From DATJBC01 sp035515515 (GTDB lineage: Bacteria; Actinomycetota; Acidimicrobiia; Acidimicrobiales; UBA8190), in assembly GCA_035515515.1 (NCBI GenBank), contig DATJBC010000297.1, positions 1-11,746 on the forward strand: a stretch of 11,746 nucleotides of DNA, read 5' to 3'. A model generated the notes under the pieces. That model had not been told where the DNA came from, searched no databases, and saw only the letters and a list, made by a program, of their open reading frames with translations. Below, piece by piece: positions 7,601 to 11,746 of this stretch (position 1 is its first letter; the number at the start of each line of letters is the position of its first letter). Both the position numbers and the translations under genes were made by a program.

Positions 7601-8573
7601 CGGGGGCACCGCCCCCGCCGGAGCCCCGCCGCGCCCGGGCGCGCCGGGCCCCGGACGCGGCGCCGACGGGAGCGGTGACGAGGAGCCGGCGGCCCCCGGT
7701 CTCTCCTTCGTGGACGAGCCATCCCCCGTGCCCGACGACGCCACGGCGCGCCGGGCGCCCGCCCCCGACGCGCCCGTGGTGCTCGAGTGCCGGTCCGTGG
7801 TGAAGACCTTCGGCGGGATCCGCGCCGTGAACGGCGTGAGCCTCTCCCTGCGCGAAGGCGAGATCCTCGGCCTCATCGGCCACAACGGCGCCGGCAAGAC
7901 CACGCTGTTCGACCTGGTGTCGGGGTTCTTGGAGATCGACGGCGGCCGCATCCTGCTCGGGGACATGGACATCGGCACGTGGCCGGCGCACATGCGGGCG
8001 GTCGCCGGCATCGGCCGCACCTTCCAGGAGGCGCGCTTGTTCCCCTCGCTGACGGTGACCGAGACCATCGCCGTGGCCCTCGAGCGCCACCTGGCGTCGA
8101 AGGACCTCGTGGCGGCGGGCCTGCGCCTGCCGGCCAGCCTCGACTCGGAGGCCGACGTGGCCGAGCAGGTCGAGGTGCTGGTGGACGCCATGGGCCTGGC
8201 CGCCTTCCGGGAGAAGCTCGTCGGTGAGCTGTCCACCGGGACCAGGCGCATCGTGGAGCTCGCCTGCGTGCTGGCGCAGGACCCCGCCGTCGTCCTCCTG
8301 GACGAGCCCTCGGGGGGTGTGGCCCAGCGCGAGACCGAGGCGCTGGGGCCGCTGCTGCGGCGCGTGCAGGCCCACAGCGGGTGCTCGCTGCTCGTGATCG
8401 AGCACGACATGCCGCTGCTGAGCGGGCTGTGCGACCGCATGATCGCCCTCGAGCTGGGTGAGGTGATCGCCGCCGGCTCGCCCGCCGAGGTGCTCGAGCA
8501 CGAGGCCGTCATCCGCTCGTACCTGGGCACCGACTCCACGGCCATCGAGCGCTCGGGGACGCGCTCGCTGTAG
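4620..8573 (+). CDS. Four-domain fused HAAT/Liv ABC importer (LivH-LivM-LivF-LivG in one chain)
   Basis: One uninterrupted frame encodes 1317 residues with the whole core of a branched-chain-amino-acid-type importer. Residues about 45-325 are a LivH-like permease (GLLAIGLVLTYRSTRIINFSYGAMGG; coupling-loop region RTDAGVAVRSVSDNADRAMLLG). Residues about 360-660 are a LivM-like permease (SGWTGSVSLGQFAFAGVGG; LRIRGEFLAVITMALA; AGRAFLAMRDNPRAAQAM). Residues about 730-965 are a LivF-like ATPase: Walker A GTNGAGKST 763-771, signature LSGGEQQ 866-872, Walker B LLLIDE 886-891, and VEQ (no switch His) 921-923. An Ala/Pro/Gly linker (about 966-1050) leads to a LivG-like ATPase (about 1052-1303): Walker A GHNGAGKTT 1087-1095, signature LSTGTRR 1204-1210, Walker B VVLLDE 1224-1229, and switch His in IEHDM 1260-1264. 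Catalytic Glu residues are present in both ATPases. The usual arrangement is four separate subunits. ATG 4620 lies 15 bp after the binding-protein gene, with no clear Shine-Dalgarno. An in-frame ATG at 6807, preceded by GGTGA, marks where a separate LivF would begin. The stop is 4 bp from the convergent gene. Substrate unknown. Confidence 0.93.
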   Translation: MRRGLLAARSRASTRLRAAALAVGAVVLALVVVPAVLPHTAPAGLILQGVEFGSISGLLAIGLVLTYRSTRIINFSYGAMGGLSGTVGVMLDLGQHWNWFLSMVAGLLAGGLLGALVDVLVIRRFFHAPRLILTVATIGLAQILGGVQLLIPSWLGGPPIVGGVTTPLSGPHIQVHPVIFNGNDLLVACVVPVVLATLGWFLLRTDAGVAVRSVSDNADRAMLLGIPVRRLSTLVWLIAGGLSALTILVSAPSQGLTLTAGAGPTLLLLPLAAAVVARMESLPVAFGAGVAIGVIDQVVQFNVSKESVTTVVNFAVVLVALLLQRKRSSRADDVDGSWLSTGVLKPIPDALRRLPEVVAGRAVLGAVVVVALVAAPYVFGVGATLEFTFALTFGMVALSLVVLSGWTGSVSLGQFAFAGVGGVIAGDLVAKYNVDLFVSIAVAGAAGVVLAIPIGYAGLRIRGEFLAVITMALAVMMDGFFFNPTNFEHLLPASIIRPVLWKRFDLASVRANYFLCLGVLAVMVLFVVGLRRARAGRAFLAMRDNPRAAQAMAVPKVRVKLVGFVLAGCIAGVAGALFAFTLSAVGSHTFDPSLSVLVFAMAVIGGLGSISGALMGVALIEILSHAFPQYYFIITGAGLLWILAALPGGLGEGVQRVRDRLLRMVAERRGLLVPSLVADRRDDAGRAPHEETLIAGALGGDAPATPEEVVAEATGVVSSTAETDGRGDPMVRCRGVEISYGPVQVLFGVDLDVWPGEVVALLGTNGAGKSTLLKGACGLLKVSGGGEVEFEGTRITGAAPDTMARRGISLMPGGRGVFPTLTVEENLRLGSWLLRKDRRAVSQARRAALELFPALDRRLAQMAGDLSGGEQQMLSLAMALMVTPRLLLIDELSLGLAPTVVSQLLEVVRMLRDSGITIVIVEQSVNVALELAERAVFLEKGEVRFSGPTAELLRRPDILRSVFLAGAGALTGEDTPTAAPAPVAAAHVTASAFTGGTAPAGAPPRPGAPGPGRGADGSGDEEPAAPGLSFVDEPSPVPDDATARRAPAPDAPVVLECRSVVKTFGGIRAVNGVSLSLREGEILGLIGHNGAGKTTLFDLVSGFLEIDGGRILLGDMDIGTWPAHMRAVAGIGRTFQEARLFPSLTVTETIAVALERHLASKDLVAAGLRLPASLDSEADVAEQVEVLVDAMGLAAFREKLVGELSTGTRRIVELACVLAQDPAVVLLDEPSGGVAQRETEALGPLLRRVQAHSGCSLLVIEHDMPLLSGLCDRMIALELGEVIAAGSPAEVLEHEAVIRSYLGTDSTAIERSGTRSL
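7515..7769 (+). other. Low-complexity interdomain linker between the two fused ATPase domains
   Basis: This segment encodes about 85 residues (966-1050) dominated by Ala, Pro, Gly and Thr with scattered Asp/Glu and no recognisable motif. It joins the LivF-like domain to the LivG-like one. A long flexible tether is what one would expect if the two ATPases must form a head-to-tail dimer within one chain. The composition stays GC-rich and in frame, with no repeat or scar that would suggest a recent insertion. Confidence 0.65.
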
Positions 8574-8580
8574 CCCGCTA
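8571..8580. other. Palindromic convergent stop codons (TAGCCCGCTA)
   Basis: The stop codon of the ABC fusion gene (TAG, 8571-8573) and that of the minus-strand DinB-like gene (complement of CTA, 8578-8580) form the two ends of the inverted repeat TAGC-CC-GCTA. Only four bases lie between the genes, so there is no room for a separate terminator and the two 3' transcripts almost certainly overlap. Confidence 0.9.
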
Positions 8581-9069
8581 CGGCCCGGCCCCGTGCCGCC
8601 CGTAGAGCTGCCTGGTCAACTGGACGTGGCCCACGTGCTCCCGGGCGTGGCCGTAGTTGCCGACGAGCCACGACAGGCCGGGGCGCGCCTCGTCGGCGGG
8701 CAAGGTCGGGAGCGGGAAGGCGGCATCGAGGCGGTCGGGGTCGATGCACGGCTCCAACTCACCGAGCAGGTCGTCGGCGGCGTCGAGGAGCGCCGCCACC
8801 GCCCCCATGGTGACGGCCTCGCCGGCGAACTCGGCCTCCCGGTCGCGGCTGGAGGCCACGCCGGCCACGCACCGGAGCGTCTCGGCCTCGGAGCCGACGA
8901 GGTGGGTGACGATGGTGGCGATCGAGTTCGCCCCCGGTGCCGGTGCCCAGTGCAGGCCACGGTGGTCGAGGCCGCGCAGCTCGTCGCGCAGCTGCTCGTG
9001 CACCTGGTGGAACAGAGCCAGCACGGTGGCCGCCGCGCCGGGACGAGACGGGGATGCGGGAATGGGCAT
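8578..9069 (-). CDS. DinB-like (DinB_2/DUF664-type) four-helix protein, putative metal-dependent
   Basis: The product is 163 residues from ATG at 9067-9069. An in-frame ATG three codons upstream (9076-9078, adding MGA) is equally possible, and neither has a strong ribosome-binding site. The sequence fits the DinB/YfiT helical-bundle fold: an N-terminal helix (LALFHQVHEQLRDELRGL), a second helix with His56 (IATIVTHLVGSEAETLRC), and a C-terminal helix with H141-x3-H145 (YGHAREHVGHVQLTRQLY). One His in helix 2 plus an HxxxH near the C-terminus is the usual metal triad of this superfamily, which includes thiol-dependent transferases and DNA-damage-induced proteins of unknown activity. The reaction here is unknown. 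Its position convergent with the ABC gene suggests no functional tie. Confidence 0.72.
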   Translation of the reverse strand: MPIPASPSRPGAAATVLALFHQVHEQLRDELRGLDHRGLHWAPAPGANSIATIVTHLVGSEAETLRCVAGVASSRDREAEFAGEAVTMGAVAALLDAADDLLGELEPCIDPDRLDAAFPLPTLPADEARPGLSWLVGNYGHAREHVGHVQLTRQLYGRHGAGP

Positions 9070-9176
9070 GGCGCCCATTGTGTCCCGGGCCCCAGCGTCG
9101 CCGGCGCGCCGGGCCCAGGGGGCCACCGTCGCCGTCGGACCGGACCCACCCGAGAGCCGGGTCCCCGGCGGGTTGG

Positions 9177-9182
9177 CAGAAT
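9177..9182 (+). promoter_or_regulatory. candidate -10 for a leaderless transcript of the VOC gene
   Basis: CAGAAT matches four of six positions of TATAAT and ends 5 bp before the GTG start at 9188. No Shine-Dalgarno sequence precedes that GTG. Together these suggest transcription starting at or near the start codon, as is frequent in actinobacteria. No -35 hexamer is evident. Confidence 0.28.
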
Positions 9183-9187
9183 GCGGC

Positions 9188-9598
9188 GTGCCCCGCATCA
9201 CCGGCCATCTCTCCCCGACGCTCACCGTCACCGACCTGGAGCGAAGCGTCGCGTGGTACCGGGAGCTGTTCGGCATGACGGTCCGCCGAGCGTACGAGCC
9301 GGCCGACGCGAGCCAGCGAGATGCGTGTCTCGTCGAGCCGGGCACGGGGCTCGAGCTCTGCCTGGTCGAGTACGCCCACGGCGCCCGCCAGCCGTTCAAC
9401 GAATTCGTGCCGGGCCTGGACCACCTCGAGTTCCTCGTCGCGGCGCGCGGCGACCTGGACGATTGGGTGGCGCGTCTGGACGCGCTCGGCGTCGCCCACT
9501 CGGGCGTCAAGGAGCCCCCCTACACCCGCAACGCCATCCTCACCTTCCGGGACCCCGACAACATCCAACTCGAGTTCTTCTGGCGCGCCCCGCCGTAG
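9188..9598 (+). CDS. VOC-superfamily (glyoxalase/bleomycin-resistance fold) protein with incomplete metal site
   Basis: A 136-residue protein with the two-module beta-alpha-beta VOC fold. Module 1 starts 'HLSPTLTVTDLERSVAWYRELFGM' (7-30), and module 2 starts 'GLDHLEFLVA' (77-86) and ends 'ILTFRDPDNIQLEFFW' (117-132). His79 and Glu129 occupy the usual metal-ligand places of module 2. In module 1, the place normally taken by His in 'H-V-x-L-x-V-x-D-L' is Ser9. The site may therefore use other ligands, such as neighbouring His7, or bind no metal. The superfamily covers isomerases, extradiol dioxygenases, epimerases and drug-binding proteins, and no specific activity can be assigned. GTG 9188 is chosen because it places the first strand normally; TTG 9173 is an alternative in the same frame. 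The gene is divergent from the DinB-like gene and converges on the DUF480 gene with a 23-bp gap. Confidence 0.82.
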   Translation: MPRITGHLSPTLTVTDLERSVAWYRELFGMTVRRAYEPADASQRDACLVEPGTGLELCLVEYAHGARQPFNEFVPGLDHLEFLVAARGDLDDWVARLDALGVAHSGVKEPPYTRNAILTFRDPDNIQLEFFWRAPP

Positions 9599-9621
9599 CG
9601 GGTCGGGGGCGATGCCCGGGC

Positions 9622-10308
9622 TCAGGCCCCGAGTTGCGCCCGCAGGTCGTCGAGGTCGCGTCGCAGGGCGGCCACCTCGGCGCGCAGCGACGCCACGTCC
9701 TCGGCCAGCGACGCCGCCCGGAGGGCGCCCCCGCCCTCGGGAGGCGGCGGTGGGCCGCCGTCCCCGGCGGCCGCCGGCGGCGCGGCCCCGCCCGCCGCCG
9801 GGGGGCGGGGCTCGCCGGGGGCGCCCAGCAGCTGCACGTAGCGATCCTCCTTCTGCCCGGGCTGGCGGGGGCGGCGCTCGACGAGGGGCGTGGCCCGGGC
9901 GGCCAGCGCCTCGAGCTCGGCTTCCACCTCGTCGACGCCGCTGAAGGGCACCATGCGCTCGGTCCTGCTCCGGAGCTCCCCGGGCGTCTGGGGGCCCCGC
10001 AGCACGAGCACGGCCAGGAGCGCCAGCGGTCGCAGGGCGAGGCCCCAGGCCTCCTCGAGGGTGTGGCGGTAGCGCAGGGCGGACCGCCCGTGCGAGGGGT
10101 GGACGAAGCTCACGAGCCCCTTGGCCTTGACGCTCGTGACGGCGGCCTGCACCTCGTGCTCGTCGTAGTCCACCACCGGGTCCCGGTTCGACGACTGGTT
10201 GCAGGCCAGGAGCAGCGCGTTGAGGGTCAAGGGGTAGTGCTGCGGGGTCGTAAGCTGCTTCTCCACCAGGCTTCCCAGCACGCGCAACTCCGCCGCGGAG
10301 AGGTCCAT
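9622..10308 (-). CDS. DUF480 / UPF0502 (YceH-like) winged-helix protein
   Basis: The 228-residue product shows the hallmark YceH motifs: LRVLGSLVEKQLTTPQHYPLTLNALL-ACNQSSNRDPV spanning about 8-45, the first winged helix with 'VKAKGLVSFVH', then 'LLAVLVLRGPQTPGELRSRTERM' (97-119) and 'VERRPRQPGQKEDRYVQLL' (143-161). Two tandem winged-helix domains are expected. They are followed by a Pro/Gly/Ala linker (about 163-197) and a C-terminal coiled coil (about 199-228, heptad Leu/Val in LAEDVASLRAEVAALRRDL). Family members are conserved but poorly characterised; the fold suggests nucleic-acid binding or protein interaction. Length is close to the family norm (about 215), the excess being in the linker. 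ATG 10306-10308 has no Shine-Dalgarno sequence but has TATGCT 6 bp upstream, which fits a leaderless message. It is divergent from the following VOC-ABM pair. Confidence 0.92.
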   Translation of the reverse strand: MDLSAAELRVLGSLVEKQLTTPQHYPLTLNALLLACNQSSNRDPVVDYDEHEVQAAVTSVKAKGLVSFVHPSHGRSALRYRHTLEEAWGLALRPLALLAVLVLRGPQTPGELRSRTERMVPFSGVDEVEAELEALAARATPLVERRPRQPGQKEDRYVQLLGAPGEPRPPAAGGAAPPAAAGDGGPPPPPEGGGALRAASLAEDVASLRAEVAALRRDLDDLRAQLGA

Positions 10309-10314
10309 GCGCCG

Positions 10315-10320
10315 AGCATA
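10315..10320 (-). promoter_or_regulatory. candidate -10 for a leaderless transcript of the DUF480 gene
   Basis: The minus strand reads TATGCT, then six bases (cggcgc), then the ATG of the DUF480 gene. TAnnnT ending six bases before the first codon is the spacing expected if the A of ATG is the transcript start. No ribosome-binding site competes with this reading. The -35 region is not recognisable. Confidence 0.38.
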
Positions 10321-10398
10321 CGGCGGTCACGGAATACTGCCGGGAAGGCCGAGGTTCTCGATGTGGGGCGCGCGGGCGCCACGGGCCGGGAGGACGCC

Positions 10399-10857
10399 AT
10401 GGAAGTGAAGGAGCTCGGGCACCTCGTGCTCTACGTGCGCGACCTGGAGCGTTCGGCGGCCTTCTACCGTGACGTGCTCGGCTGGCGGCAGTTGTCGTTC
10501 GACCCCGTCGGGTTCCCCGCGGCGGCGTTCTCGGCGCCCTCGAACCGCACCCACCACGAGCTGCTGCTCATCGAGGTCGGTGAGGACGCCCAGGACCTCC
10601 CCCGGGGCCGCCACATCGGCCTCTACCACTTCGGGATCAAGGTGGGTGACTCCGACGACGAGCTGCGCGAGGCGCTGCGCGCCGTGCAGGCGGCCGGGGC
10701 CACGGTCGTGGGGGCGAGCGACCACACCGTGACGCACAGCCTCTACGTCCTGGACCCCGACGGCAACGAGATCGAGCTCTACGTCGACGTGCCCGGCGTG
10801 GCGTGGCGCGACGACCCGTCGCTCGTCTTCAGCCCCATCCGCCCCCTCGCCCTCTGA
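10399..10857 (+). CDS. VOC-superfamily metalloenzyme (glyoxalase/extradiol dioxygenase-like) with full metal-ligand set
   Basis: A 152-residue, two-module VOC protein. Module 1 begins 'LGHLVLYVRDLERSAAFYRDVLGW' (6-29) and includes 'HHELLLIEV'. Module 2 begins 'GLYHFGIKVGDSDDELREAL' (74-93) and ends 'LYVLDPDGNEIELYVDV' (115-131). His8, Glu54, His77 and Glu126 sit at ligand positions of the fold, so a divalent-metal site is likely, unlike in the VOC protein encoded at 9188. The pattern is compatible with glyoxalase-type isomerases or ring-cleavage dioxygenases, and nothing visible decides between them. ATG 10399 has a good Shine-Dalgarno sequence, GGGAGG at 10388-10393, with 5-nt spacing. An ABM-fold gene starts 8 nt after the stop, so the two are probably co-transcribed and may act on related small molecules. 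Confidence 0.87.
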   Translation: MEVKELGHLVLYVRDLERSAAFYRDVLGWRQLSFDPVGFPAAAFSAPSNRTHHELLLIEVGEDAQDLPRGRHIGLYHFGIKVGDSDDELREALRAVQAAGATVVGASDHTVTHSLYVLDPDGNEIELYVDVPGVAWRDDPSLVFSPIRPLAL

Positions 10858-10865
10858 GCGGGCCC

Positions 10866-11198
10866 ATGGCCAAGATCGTCACGGTCTTCCGGTCACGGCT
10901 GCGCCCGCAGGCGTCCGGCGCGTACCACGACGCCGCGCCCCGCATGGAGGAGCTGGCCCGCACCATCCCGGGCTTCGAGGGCATCAAGACCTTCGAAGCC
11001 GACGACGGCGAGCGCCTGTCGGTGGTCACGTTCGCCACGCTCGAGGCCCACGAGCGCTGGCGCGACCACCCCGAGCACCGTGCCGCCCAGCGGCGCGGCC
11101 GGGACGAGTTCTACGCCTGCTACGACATCACCGTGGCCGAGGTGCTCCACGAGCGCCACTTCGCCCGCGACGACGTTCGGCTCCCTCCCCCCGGTTAG
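10866..11198 (+). CDS. ABM-domain (antibiotic biosynthesis monooxygenase fold) small protein
   Basis: A 110-residue protein. The N-terminal strand 'MAKIVTVFRSRL' leads into a helix 'AAPRMEELARTIPGFEGIKTFEA', then 'GERLSVVTFATLEAHERWRDHPEH' (48-71) and 'RGRDEFYACYDITVAEVLHERHF' (77-99). This is the ferredoxin-like dimeric alpha-beta barrel of the ABM superfamily. The stretch of a Glu-Ala-like turn, a Trp-Arg helix and HPEH is typical of the branch often annotated as antibiotic biosynthesis monooxygenase. The superfamily also holds haem-degrading enzymes and cofactor-free oxygenases, and many members have no known reaction, so the name should not be read as a function. It is the second gene of a pair with the upstream VOC gene (8-nt gap) and is followed by a terminator-like hairpin. 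Confidence 0.85.
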   Translation: MAKIVTVFRSRLRPQASGAYHDAAPRMEELARTIPGFEGIKTFEADDGERLSVVTFATLEAHERWRDHPEHRAAQRRGRDEFYACYDITVAEVLHERHFARDDVRLPPPG

Positions 11199-11201
11199 GA
11201 G

Positions 11202-11237
11202 GACGGCCCGGCGCTCTGCGCCACCGGGGCGCCCGTC
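11202..11237 (+). terminator. probable hairpin terminator of the VOC-ABM pair
   Basis: Four bases after the ABM stop codon comes a nested inverted repeat. The outer arms are GACGG (11202-11206) and CCGTC (11233-11237). The inner stem is GGCGC (11210-11214)-TCT-GCGCC (11218-11222). No U-tract follows. Position right after an operon end and before a separate promoter-like sequence supports a terminator role. Confidence 0.45.
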
Positions 11238-11268
11238 GGCTGGACGCTGCCCCCGGCGGGGACGTCGT

Positions 11269-11274
11269 TAGAGT
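11269..11274 (+). promoter_or_regulatory. candidate -10 for the secretory-lipase gene
   Basis: TAGAGT (pattern TAnnnT, within cgttagagtg) lies 48 bp upstream of the ATG at 11323, in a short, slightly less GC-rich spot. A TGGACG at 11241-11246 resembles a -35 but is 22 bp away, too far for a normal sigma-70 spacer. The element is therefore supported by the -10 pattern and context only. Confidence 0.35.
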
Positions 11275-11322
11275 GCTCCCACGACCCGGCCTGCGCCGCA
11301 GGCCCGATCCGCCAGGAGGCCC

Positions 11323-11746
11323 ATGACGCTCGACTCGACGCGTCGGCACGCCCGCCGACGGCGCCGGCCGTCCGGCGCGGCGCGCGTGGCCGGGGGCGTC
11401 GTGGCCCTGGCCGTGGTCCTGAGCGCGTGCAGCTCCCCCGGGGCGCACCGCGCGGCGTCCGGGGCCGTGCCCAGCGTGGCCGCCGACATCCACGCCACGG
11501 GGATCCCCGCCTTCTACACGCCGCCGCGCCCGCTTCCCCCCGGCGCGCCCGGCACGCTCATCCGCACCGAGAAGGTGACCGGCGTCCCCGGGGTGCCGGT
11601 GGGGGCGACGGTGTGGCGCATCCTGTTCCGCTCCCGCTCCATCTACGGCGCCGACATCGCCGAGTCCGGCTACGTCGTGGTCCCGCCGGGGCCTGCGCCC
11701 GCCGGCGGCTTCCCCGTCCTGAGCTGGGCGCACGGCACCACCGGGT
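11323..11746 (+). CDS. Secretory lipase-family (alpha/beta hydrolase) lipoprotein, 3' end cut by window
   Basis: The frame opens at ATG 11323 and runs off the window end, showing 141 residues. An Arg-rich start (TRRHARRRRRP) precedes a hydrophobic core (VAGGVVALAVVLSAC). LSAC36 is a good lipobox, so the product is probably a lipid-anchored exported protein. The mature part matches the start of the secretory lipase family: 'IPAFYTPPRPLPPGAPGTLIRTEKV' in 61-85, 'WRILFRSRSIYGADIAESGYVVVPPG' in 98-123, and 'FPVLSWAHGTTG' in 130-141, the oxyanion-side HGTTG loop of this family. The catalytic Ser, Asp and His would lie beyond the window. Relatives hydrolyse lipids or esters outside the cell; the substrate is not known. 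A perfect AGGAGG (11314-11319) precedes the ATG, but with only 3 nt between, which is tight. Confidence 0.85.
   Translation, partial: MTLDSTRRHARRRRRPSGAARVAGGVVALAVVLSACSSPGAHRAASGAVPSVAADIHATGIPAFYTPPRPLPPGAPGTLIRTEKVTGVPGVPVGATVWRILFRSRSIYGADIAESGYVVVPPGPAPAGGFPVLSWAHGTTG

Noticed and set aside
5628..8501. A 957-codon open frame on the minus strand opposite the ABC fusion gene
   Set aside because: It is a shadow of GC-biased third codon positions: its translation is a His/Gly/Gln/Arg-rich run with no domain, while the plus strand has clear ABC motifs throughout.
4620..8573. The four-domain fusion as an assembly artefact
   Set aside because: Composition and codon usage are uniform, the junctions are smooth linkers, and each domain is complete and different, so a chimera is unlikely. 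Read-level support was not available to exclude it fully.
9070..9510. N-terminal extension of the DinB-like protein up to position 9510
   Set aside because: The extra residues are antisense to the VOC gene and Arg/Ser/Thr-rich, whereas the family start fits the ATG at 9069 or 9078.
9599..9621. Bidirectional terminator between the VOC and DUF480 genes
   Set aside because: The only inverted repeat is a 4-bp GGGC-GAT-GCCC stem, too weak to separate from chance in this base composition.

Overview
The window is about 11.7 kb of very GC-rich DNA with strongly GC-biased third codon positions, short intergenic gaps and GTG/TTG starts. No tRNA, rRNA, insertion sequence, phage gene or CRISPR array was seen. 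Base composition, the mix of families (SRPBCC, VOC, ABM, DUF480, secretory lipase, HAAT-type ABC importer) and the style of the ABC proteins suggest a high-GC actinobacterium, perhaps of the Acidimicrobiia. That placement is an inference and no marker gene confirms it.

Layout from left to right: the end of an SRPBCC-fold gene (+, cut by the window edge); a convergent stand-alone cyclic-nucleotide-binding protein (-), with a 15-bp tandem repeat across its stop codon; a leader region of about 350 bp; a tight three-gene operon (+, 1346-8573); a DinB-like gene (-) convergent with the operon and only 4 bp from it; a VOC-family gene (+); a DUF480/YceH-family gene (-); a VOC-ABM gene pair (+); and the start of a secretory-lipase lipoprotein (+, cut by the right edge).

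The operon is the centrepiece. Its genes lie 15-16 bp apart. They encode (1) an unrecognised secreted protein with a Pro/Gly/Thr-rich stalk and a C-terminal membrane anchor, (2) a branched-chain-amino-acid-type (HAAT/Liv) substrate-binding protein held by an N-terminal transmembrane segment and an Ala/Gly-rich tether rather than a lipid, and (3) a 1317-residue protein that strings together all four core parts of a Liv importer in the order LivH-like permease, LivM-like permease, LivF-like ATPase, LivG-like ATPase. HAAT importers are normally made from separate genes, so a one-chain core with two membrane-tethered surface partners is the main discovery candidate. The substrate cannot be read from the sequence: HAAT relatives carry branched-chain and other amino acids, amides, urea or aromatic compounds.

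The flanking genes are mostly small soluble enzymes or regulators with no clear link to the transporter. Several lack a visible Shine-Dalgarno sequence, and two have -10-like hexamers 5-6 bp before the start codon, which suggests leaderless transcripts.
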